This document shows positions 56,101 through 64,000 of a DNA stretch of 64,000 nucleotides, piece by piece (within the stretch, counting starts at the first letter, position 1; each line of letters starts with the position of its first letter). Under the pieces are notes generated by a model that saw only the letters and a program-made list of their open reading frames with translations, searched no databases and was not told the origin of the DNA. The stretch covers positions 188,188,501 through 188,252,500 of the forward strand of contig NC_069661.1 in assembly GCF_027244095.1 (NCBI RefSeq). Reading direction: 5' to 3'. The translations under genes and the position numbers were made by a program. This stretch comes from Hemicordylus capensis. Lineage: Eukaryota > Chordata > Lepidosauria > Squamata > Cordylidae.

Positions 56101-59070
56101 AGACCAGGGCAGTAACTTTACTGGCAGGCTGCTGGTACAGCTGACTAACAAATTAGACCTCCATATTCTCAATGGAGCCGTCAAAGGAGACTGCCCTGGC
56201 CAATTTACCTTTTTTCTCAGTACAAAACGCTCTACAATAGACTATGTAATGGTATCCAGGGGGCTTATAGACAAAATAATAGAGCTGAAGGTTATCCCAA
56301 GACCTGAGAGTGACCATTTCCCTTTGAGGGTCACTTGCCATCTAACCAATGAGGGAATCATAGAACCCTCATCCAACCGCAGGGATGACCCAGGGACGAA
56401 ATCCTCCGTTTTGGGCCAGAGAATTAAGTGGTCCCTAGAGTTGGAGGCCAGACTTATGAACTAGTGTTATTCAGAAACAGGAATGGAGGAGCATAAAAAA
56501 ATAACCCTAGCCTGCATTAAACGACGCAAAGGACCCGCCCCCAATGGGGTGCAGTTGTCCCAGTCTGATGTGACTGCTAATTTCGCAGCCTTGATCTCTT
56601 TACTTATCCCTTTATTGGTCAGAGGCATTCAAGCCAGGGCCACCACGCACGTATCTTACAATAAACCCTGGTTCGACCAGGGTCGAAAAGGTGAAAAAAG
56701 TACTGCTACAACTCTCTGCTGACCGTAAAATAAATAATACCTTATCCCTAGACACAAAATTAAACAGTATAAGGGAAGTCACAAGTCTCTGATTAGAGCC
56801 AAAAAGGAGGCCCTGAAAGAAAGACGGTGGTTAGAACTTACAACAGCCCTTAATAACAAGGATAAAGCCAGTTTCTGGCGCTTAGTATCCAGGGTTCATT
56901 CGTTCCCTAGACAAATTTCAATCCCAGAGGAAAGATGGGTAAATCATTTCACTAAAATCTATGCTGCCTCACAAGTACACTTAATCTCTCCATTTCGGCC
57001 CAGTATCCCCCCGGAGGAATTGCCTGTATGGTCTCCAGTTACCACTGAAGAAGTGCAGGATTTGATTGGACAGCTAAAGAGAGGCAAATGCCCAGGAAAA
57101 GATTATCCTCCCCCCCCCCGACTTTTAAAGGGCCAATGTCAACTGGTGGGCTCCGCTCTTAGCTTCCCTGTTCACTTACATAGACCTAACAACAAATATG
57201 CCCAATGGCTGGGGACAGGCAATTGTCATCCCAATTTACAAAAAAGGCCCATCTGATGACCTGTCGAATTACAGACCCATAAGTCTATTAAGCGTAATTG
57301 GTAAGTTATATGCTAAACATCTAAATTCCAAATTGTTGGACTGGATGGAGAAAGAAAACGTTCTAGAACAAGAACAAGCGGGGTTCAGAAAAGGAAGATC
57401 AGTGATGGATCACTGTTTGGTCCTCCAATGTTTAATAGAAAAACACGTTGAGGGCAGAAAGGCGCCGTTATATGTTGCCTTTATAGACTTTAAGAGCTCC
57501 TTTGACTCAATATCCAGGGATGCTCTCTGAAAGAAATTTGCAAACTCTTCTATTGATAAGAGATTGCTAACTCTAATATATAAACTCTATGAGAACACGA
57601 GTCTGTGAGTAAAATGTGACCATAATGGCCAACTATCCAGAGAGATCCCTGTAGGAATGCGGGTCTGGCAGGGATGCATATTAGCACCAGCTCTCTTCCA
57701 TTTCTACGTAAACAGCCTAATCGCGCCTACGGCAAGTTGAAACTCATGCGCCAAAGGTAGGGGATAGGTGTTTACCTATCCTCATGTATGCAGATGACAC
57801 GGCCTTATTGTCACAGACCAGAGTCAGCCTAAAAAGAGCGCTAGAATGCTTGAGTCTGCTCTGCAAAGAGGAATTTTGGGAAATTAATTATACCAAAACC
57901 AAAATCGTGAGATTTGCAAAGAAACAACGGATCTTCAGATGGTCTATAAGTGGAGCTAGAGTAGAGCAGGTGAAGTCTTACAGATACCTGGGGGTGGTGT
58001 TTCAGTTCAATGGGGTACTTTTATGCACACCAGTGCCGCTAAATTGAATGCCACCTGATCTTCTATGGCAATTAGGAAATTTTTCTGGGCACAAGGTAGT
58101 GGCTACATTCCGGCAGCAAATAAAGCCTTTCAGGCCAAAGTGATACCTCAGCTGCTATATGGGGTTCAGGTTAGACCATTAAAATACCTACAAGCTTTAG
58201 AAAAAGTTCAATCAGGCTTTCTGAGATCTCTTTTGGGGTACCAAAATGCGTTCCGAACTCATTAATACAGCTGGAGACTGGGCTTTTGAAATTGGAGACT
58301 AGGGCCTGGCTTCTTATCATCCTGTATTGGATTAAGACTTATCTTTACGCGGTAGGACTTATATCTAACCGCCTTGCTGCTACCCCACAACCCCATTGGT
58401 GTAAGGCGGTTGAAGAGAGACTCCAGAAGATGGGCTTCTGCCTAGCACAATTGTTAGAGTATGGCGAGTCAACGGCAAGACACCTAGTTAAACAAAGGCT
58501 CAGGGACATAAACTTTCAGGAGGAAAGGGCCTCTATAAATAGGCCTCCACAACTGCTAAGCGCTAAGAAAGATTGGGCCATAGCCTCTTATTTTTACACA
58601 GTCTATTCACCAAAACTTCACTGGGCGTTTCCAAGAGCTCGCCTGAATACCCTACCCTCAGCGATGTTATCAGGGAAATTTGAGGGGAAACCCTACGATG
58701 AGAGACTATGCCCTTGCGGATCTGCTCCCGAAACATTGAAGCATTCACTGTTACATTGCCCACTTTATATCGCTGAAAGAGATTTGTTTTTTATCCCAGT
58801 ACCTGAAAGGTCTCAAAAGCCACTTGGACGAAACGATTCTTACATGTTTGTTAGAAGATGGGGAACCCAACAATATCTTTGGCGGTTGCCAAATTCTGTT
58901 ATATTTTGACCAAATTAAGAGAGGCTAGAGCACAGCAATCAGCTACTGCCAAAGGTTCTTGATTTTATGTATGTGATAACATTTTAGTTTTTGTTTCTGT
59001 TTTTCTCTCTTTACTGAGTATATTCTGTTTCTATTGCTGTTTGATCTAAGATCGTAAATAAACTACGAAC
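56100..59070 (+). mobile_element. Vingi-like LINE, nearly 3 kb
   Basis: An APE-type LINE. Parts in order: end of the endonuclease ('RSTIDYVMVSRGLIDKIIEL' and 'PESDHFPLRVTC', 56230-56340); pre-RT 'VTTEEVQDLIGQLKRGKCPG' (57035); RT fingers 'SNYRPISLLSVIGKLYAKHL' (57262); 'EQEQAGFRKGRSVMDHCLVL'; palm 'PLYVAFIDFKSSFDSISRDA'; catalytic 'MYADDTALLSQT' (57784); 'SYRYLGVVFQFNG'; thumb 'VQSGFLRSLLGYQNAF'; C-terminal Cys/His motif 'RLCPCGSAPETLKHSLLHC' (58700). It ends in 'aaataaactacgaac'. At least six stops or frameshifts, including stops after 'SISRDAL' (57528) and 'PVPLN' (58045). The first half of the endonuclease is missing. It abuts the DIRS-type fossil on the left. Confidence 0.85.
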
Positions 59071-59740
59071 TATTATCTTTGTCGATTGCTCCTGGTAAAT
59101 ACTTTGAATCCAAGAAAGGATATTTAAACCACAATTCATTCTTTCCAATACCGTAAACAAGAAAGTCCAGTCTATATTGTTAAAGGCTTTTTCTGCAACT
59201 AGGAAAAGCATTGCAGCTTTACTCTTCTTCTTCTTTGTAATACTGTCTATTGTGTTTAATGCAAATCTCAAATTGTCTTTCATGTATCTCTTTGGCATAA
59301 ATCCTGTTTGATATGTATGAATAACATCAGTTAAAAAGCCCTTCAGCCTTCCTGCCAAAATCATGGCAAAAATCTTGTAATCTACATTCAGTAAAGAAAT
59401 TGGTCTGTATGACTTGGGATGGGTTGTATCTTTGCCTTCCTTATAGATAAGAGGAATTAATGCTTCTTGCCAGAAGGATGGCAAAGCATGGCAATATAGT
59501 ATTCCGTTCATTACTTGGGTTAGTGGGTTAATTAATATTTCTTGGAAATGCTTATAGTAAACCATGAAAGTCCATCTGGGCCTGGGGTGTTATTCTTTGA
59601 ACATCATATTGTTGCTCTTGTTTCCTCTTCAGAGATCGGTTTATTCAACAGTTCCTTCTGTTTATCGGTAAACGGGGAGGGAGCAACTGCCAACCCAGGC
59701 ATGTTAAATGTTCCTGCAGCTGTTACTTAGTAAAGGGCAG
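59070..59740 (-). mobile_element. L1 LINE internal RT fragment
   Basis: Minus-strand piece of L1 ORF2: 'LPSFWQEALIPLIYKEGKDT', 'KSYRPISLLNVDYKIFAMIL', 'VIHTYQTGFMPKRYMKDNLR', 'AEKAFNNIDWTFLFTVLERM' (frame opening at 59565), and upstream 'PFTDKQKELLNKPISEEETR' near 59650-59710 in another frame. Both ends are missing, so it is an internal relic, perhaps cut on the 3' side by the Vingi-like LINE. The palm Asp (usually FDxAKAFD) has degraded to VAEKAFN. Confidence 0.88.
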
Positions 59741-59779
59741 ACATACTTGCTGCACTCCTGTGGTTTACCCTCTGAGCCT

Positions 59780-61030
59780 TCCTCTGATGGCCTCTTCCCA
59801 TGTGGCTTGACCACATGCAGCTCTGGGCTGTGATTTCAGCTGGCCTCGCTCTTAGCAGCAGCCATGGCTGTCAGAATAGCCCAATTCCAGCTGTTCTCCT
59901 TGTCAGCCTTCGGGCTGTGCTGCCACTACCAAAGTGGAAGCTCAGGGTCAGCAGCAGCCGCAGTCAGCAGCTCCACTTACTGTCACATGCCTCTTGGCTT
60001 CGGCGCTCCTGCAGGCACTAAGGAGGAACCAACCGCTAAAGGTTCTGCTCCTTGGCCCTCCCAACACAACACAAGTCCACTTGTCCTTTTGTTGGTGGAT
60101 TTCACCAATGATATCCAGGGAGCTCCCCACAGTTGATAACACTGATTCCAGTCTTTGGGTTGGACTTACCGTGGACTTGCTTTCCTACACAGTGTATGGA
60201 GGTCATTCGGCCCACCCATGGATCAGTGATTTAAAAATGCATAATAGGTTCACATTGTTGGATTAGCCCTCCTGGTATCTTGCTTCACTCATCTATCTTC
60301 TTACTTTGAAGCAGCAACAGTTATAGAACTGGGAGGGTCCTGCTCCCACTACCTACTGTAAGGAGGTCAAGCTTCCTTCCTGTTTTCCTGATCTTTTCAT
60401 CTGAGACCAGTCCTGTCTATTGGAGCAAGTAGAGAAATACAACCCATTGTTATGAATGACCTTCATACATTGTGTAGAAAGAATCATTCATGATAAGTCC
60501 AACATTTCTTTCTAGTATTTTTGGAGTGTGGGTGCACTAATTGAAGTATTTGCACTCTTGTGCAAGACCACCAGTATTTCACTGTGGCCCCACAGCAGCA
60601 TCAGTAGGTTTGCACTGTCTGCATTATCCTTCACTGACTACCGGCCACTAACAATAAGACCAAACTTCTTAATCCCATTAATTTCCAGACCTTGTTAAGG
60701 TTTGGCATAAATAGTTGGCAGGCATACTTGTAACATTGGACCAGTCAACACACTGAGTCAGAGCGCTCTTGCTGGCAAAGGTCGTTATTTCATTGCTGGG
60801 CAAAAAAGTTACTAGTGCTTGGTAGTGACAACTGATTGTTTTTCATAAAGCAGCAGAAAGAAACAAAAAACTTCAGTCACAACAGGATAGCATCAGAGTT
60901 CCTGAATTGGACAGAGCATCATCTGATGTCAATAAAGGCCATTCACATCAAGGGAATCCAACACAAAGGCTTCTTCGCACAGCAGGGAATCAATATCACA
61001 GGCTGGAACTGGCAATTAAATGATGTAGCT
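59780..61030 (+). mobile_element. Second-family DIRS-type fossil, very worn
   Basis: Two short plus-strand regions resemble the RNase H part of DIRS-type elements: one around 60080-60230 ('WWISPMISRELPTVDNTDSS') and one around 60890-61010 ('FLNWTEHHLMSIKAIHIKGI'). The order and strand agree. Around 500 bases between them are unrecognised and may be later insertion. It is extensively decayed. Family placement is by pattern recognition only, and it looks different from the element at 51986. Confidence 0.5.
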
Positions 61031-62092
61031 TGCTGCATCTAGGAGCTAGACTTTATTTATTTTGGCAGATAATACTAAGCTTGCTCACTTTCTCTAAGGG
61101 AAAAATAACCAATCTTGACAAATGATCCACTTTTTCAAAAAATCAATGTTTTATCCTGCTTTCACTTTTGCTAGGATAGTATTCAAATTGTTTTGCTAAG
61201 GTTGTCTTAAATAATTCTGTCTTTTGCATGACTTCTGTGCAACTTGCATAATAGAAAGGCCTGCTTATTGCTAATCTGTCATGTTGGTCTAGCTCAGCTT
61301 TCTTTGCTTGGAAGGAAAATGGGTTACAGCTTAGGTTCCCAAACATGATTTCATGCATAGAATACGTGCTTGACACTGATTCTAAACTCTATATCTATAT
61401 CTATATTTATATTTATTTTTATATATTTATTTATTTATTTATTTAAAGCACTATTTTTAAAAAGGTACAGTTTTGTTGTTGTTGCAGGTGACTTCCAAAC
61501 TCTGGGTTCTTACCCAGTCCTCCCCAAAAGGCAGATTTTAAGATCTGTTGTATTTTTCATAAACCTAAACCTTGATTTTATTGAGGCTAGCTGGGAACCA
61601 AGTTCCTTTATCTGCATTATTTCATAGTTCTGCACAATCTTTTGTAATTCATCTTTGCAGACTGTTATAGAATTTTATTTTGCCCTCTTCAGAGTTCTTT
61701 ATCCTATCTGTGTTAATATGTGAACTAAATGCAGTATGTTGAGATCAGACGTGAGCTAGATTACCTTGACTTCATCCTCCCTGGCTGTTCACCCGTCTGC
61801 TGCTGCTGCTGTTGTTCTGTGCATTGTGTACTCTAAGAACATTCCTGTTGTACTGCTAGAGTGAAGAGGTGGCAAGGAGTAAAAGTATGCTGCTTATTGA
61901 TATGAGCACTCCTGTTCTCAAGATTGGAAATTCACTTGACTCAAGAATGCGCATACACAGCATTATGCAGCTGTGGAATTCATGTATTTAGGAACGCATG
62001 CAAAATATTTTCTCTTTGCTCTCTTACAAGTAAAGGAACTTTAGACCTAGTTGTTGGAATATAAGTGTTCCAGTTATAGTGTATTGGAGAAG
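61031..62092. other. No gene recognised; A/T simple repeat 61385-61446
   Basis: AT-rich DNA with an (atctat)/(ttta) simple-sequence tract at 61385-61446 and a short (tgc)n tract near 61800. No exon supported. Confidence 0.45.
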
Positions 62093-62361
62093 GGCCATAG
62101 CTCAGTGGATTAGCATGTGCTTTGCATACAGAGGTTCCGAGGTTCAGTCCCTGGAATCTTTGAGTAGTACTGGGAAATATCCATGTAGACTTTGGCTCTC
62201 CAGCTGTTGAATGGCGGCAGCATCCCCAACCACAACTTACTGTGACTGGAGATGAAGTTCAGCAACAGCTGGAAAGACAAGGTTGCCTACCCCAGTGTAA
62301 ATAATACTAAATTAGATGCATCAGTGGTCTTACACAGTATAAGGCAGCTTACTGTTGTATC
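62093..62361 (+). mobile_element. tRNA-headed SINE, split by a MITE
   Basis: The head 'ggccatagctcagtggatta' (A box) and 'gaggttcagtccctgg' (B box) is tRNA-like with its internal promoter. The 3' end ('aataatactaaattagatgc', 'ggtcttacacagtataaggc', 'agcttactgttg') is the same tail that the 5S-headed SINE carries. A palindromic MITE interrupts the middle. Confidence 0.85.
62190..62297. mobile_element. hAT-type palindromic MITE, worn
   Basis: 'tctccagctgttgaatgg' pairs with 'ttcagcaacagctggaa', and the centre has the family's 'catccccaaccacaac' motif. Right end 'ctaccccag' approximates the family end. No clear target duplication. Same broad family as 2265 and 9200 but older. Confidence 0.65.
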
Positions 62362-62394
62362 TGTGATGGCTAGAAGGCCTTAACAATGGTGCAT

Positions 62395-62811
62395 ATTGGG
62401 CCCTGGGTATTTAAGAGAACGTCTTCTTCCCTATGAACCACACTGCCCATTGAGATCATCTGGAGAGGTTCGTCTGCAGTGTCACCGGCTCGTCTGGTGG
62501 CTACTAGGGAACAGGCTTTCTCCATTGCTGCCCCGAGGCTTTGGAATACACTTCCTGATGAAATAAGAGACTCCCCATCTCTTACAACTTTTAAAAGGGC
62601 AGTCAAGATGCATCTGTTCACCCAGGCTTTTAATTAGATACTGTTTTAATTGTTTTAATTGTGTTTTAATAGTTTTGATTTTTTAATTTTAATTGTTGAA
62701 ATGTTTTAATCTTTTATTTGCTGTTTTATTGTTTGTAAACCGCCCAGAGAACTTGCATTTTGGGCAGTATAGAAATGTATTATGTAAATAAATAAATAAG
62801 TTTTATTCTAT
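62395..62811 (+). mobile_element. L2-type LINE C-terminus and complete 3' end
   Basis: Reads 'YLRERLLPYEPHCPLRSSGE' (62409-62468), then after one frameshift 'SPARLVATREQAFSIAAPRL' and 'WNTLPDEIRDSPSLTTFKRA', ending 'KMHLFTQAFN' and the natural stop at 62635. The T-rich 3'UTR, terminal hairpin ('aaaccgcccagagaacttgc' and 'gggcagtatag') and (aaat)n tail follow. 5'-truncated to about 0.4 kb but well preserved. Confidence 0.93.
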
Positions 62812-64000
62812 CCTCATTAAATTGTACCCCTATCTACCTGTTTCTGTAATGTGAAGCTGAATGTTCTGCAGTGCAGGCAGATGCAGTCTAACTCCCCCAC
62901 TACATACCAGCTCTCTCGGTCCAATGTGGTGTCTGCATAGTTGGACGCATTCCTTCACTAAAACAGATTCATACTGCTCATTACAATATTTTCCTACTGA
63001 AGAATGTAAAGTCTCTGTTATAATCCACAAAATGCTGCTGTTATGCACAGATTAAGCATATGTAGTTGGTCTTTCCAATAACCTCAAATAGTCTTTTGTT
63101 TGAAGACATTCTAATGGTGGTTGCTCTCCCTTGGGCAACCATTTCCTTGGGGTGTATACTGTTCTCTAATTTTGTTGATGGCACTGAAAGGTTCTGAGGT
63201 CATAAATTCTAGGGGACTTCCAGTACTGCCATGATCAAGTGCCTTATATTTCTCATCTGCTAAAAAATCACTTTTGGGTTATCTTTTGTCATCTCTTCTT
63301 CTTTGACTAGCTTAAGAGTTCAGGCTTCCCTTTCTTTGATACAAATGCACTTTCCTTGATAGGAGACACCTTAGTTTATTTCCAGCTGTCTAAACCATGA
63401 TTCCTAATTTATTCCCAGGAAATCCACTTGTCTCTGATGAATGAAAAATAATGCCTGACAAGTGAAAAAATTCCTGACAAGTAATGTACCAACATAGCTC
63501 AACAGGTTTTTAAAAAAATTGTCTGGCTGAACAGAGCCAACATTTATTGATCCCTGCTTATTCTTAAAGATAATCATTCTACAGCATTATACCTCAGTCT
63601 TCCTTGCACACTTAGTGCAGTTTTTTGTGCATGCATTTGCAGAAACCATTTGCATTTGCAGAAATGTGTTTCAGCATGTCATAATCCATAACCTTGGCAG
63701 TCCATATTGTGAACCACCCAGGGATTCTTTTGTATGAAGCGGTATATAAATGTACTAAATAAAACTATAGAGATTTCACTATCTACTCTGGTGTGTGCAC
63801 AGCTTGGGGTTGAGGAAGAGTAGAAACAATGAGTTTCAGATTTTCTAGTGATCATAATAAATGATTTATCTACACTGGGCATTTGCCTGTAGATTGCCTG
63901 AATAGAAGAGCCCGTTGCATTATATTCTACATGTTATGAATCCTTGATGGTGGTGGGTCCCAAATGACGCATGCTAGAGCAGCTACACTTTAACTCTCAA
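62812..64000. other. No gene recognised; L2 3' scrap near 63700-63765
   Basis: Plain AT-rich DNA. 'gtgaaccacccagggattct' and 'gcggtatataaatgtactaa' followed by 'ataaaa' (63710-63765) form a plus-strand L2 terminal hairpin scrap. Nothing else supported. Confidence 0.45.

Noticed and set aside
62093-62155. A tRNA gene
   Set aside because: A and B boxes are present, but no cloverleaf can be drawn with confidence and the sequence continues into a SINE body and tail.

Overview
The window is vertebrate nuclear DNA, most likely from a squamate reptile (a lizard rather than a snake, though the species cannot be read from it). The case rests on the repeat mixture: BovB/RTE, CR1, L2, L1 and Vingi-like LINEs; DIRS-type tyrosine-recombinase retroelement fossils; SINEs with BovB-like 3' ends (Sauria type); a SINE with a 5S rRNA-derived head; and very many short hAT transposons whose 8-bp target duplications can still be read. 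No prokaryotic signals, rRNA genes, tRNA genes or CRISPR arrays were seen.

Layout. 1-10 kb: AT-rich single-copy-looking DNA with scattered SINE, L2, BovB and hAT pieces. 10.3-16.3 kb: an old minus-strand DIRS-type fossil holding a 1.4-kb L2, a 1.1-kb hAT, three GC-rich foldback hAT elements and another hAT, several nested inside each other. 17-24 kb: three CR1 copies in different orientations, each split by hAT elements and SINEs. 24-30 kb: mostly plain DNA, plus a tRNA-headed SINE and a BovB split by a 179-bp hAT. About 30.06-31.85 kb: a strong CpG island with GC-box and CRE-like sites, the only convincing host regulatory feature. A candidate first coding exon lies inside it (ATG at 31214, plus strand), but the gene could not be identified. 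32-51 kb: intron-like or intergenic DNA with SINEs, MITEs, large palindromes and a rather young L1 3' half (35.2-37.1 kb). 51.3-61 kb: a dense retroelement cluster (L1 fragment, DIRS fossil, long Vingi-like LINE, L1 fragment, second DIRS-type fossil). 61-64 kb: plain DNA with a SINE and an L2 3' end.

The window is therefore dominated by mobile-element history. Because nested insertions keep their target duplications, the order of events can be read directly: retroelements first, hAT elements later. LINE and SINE pairs sharing 3' ends (BovB with Sauria; one shared tail on two SINE heads) are visible side by side. I found no host protein gene that I can name and no sign of a new multi-gene system. 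The most unusual structures are the near-perfect GC-rich foldback hAT elements.
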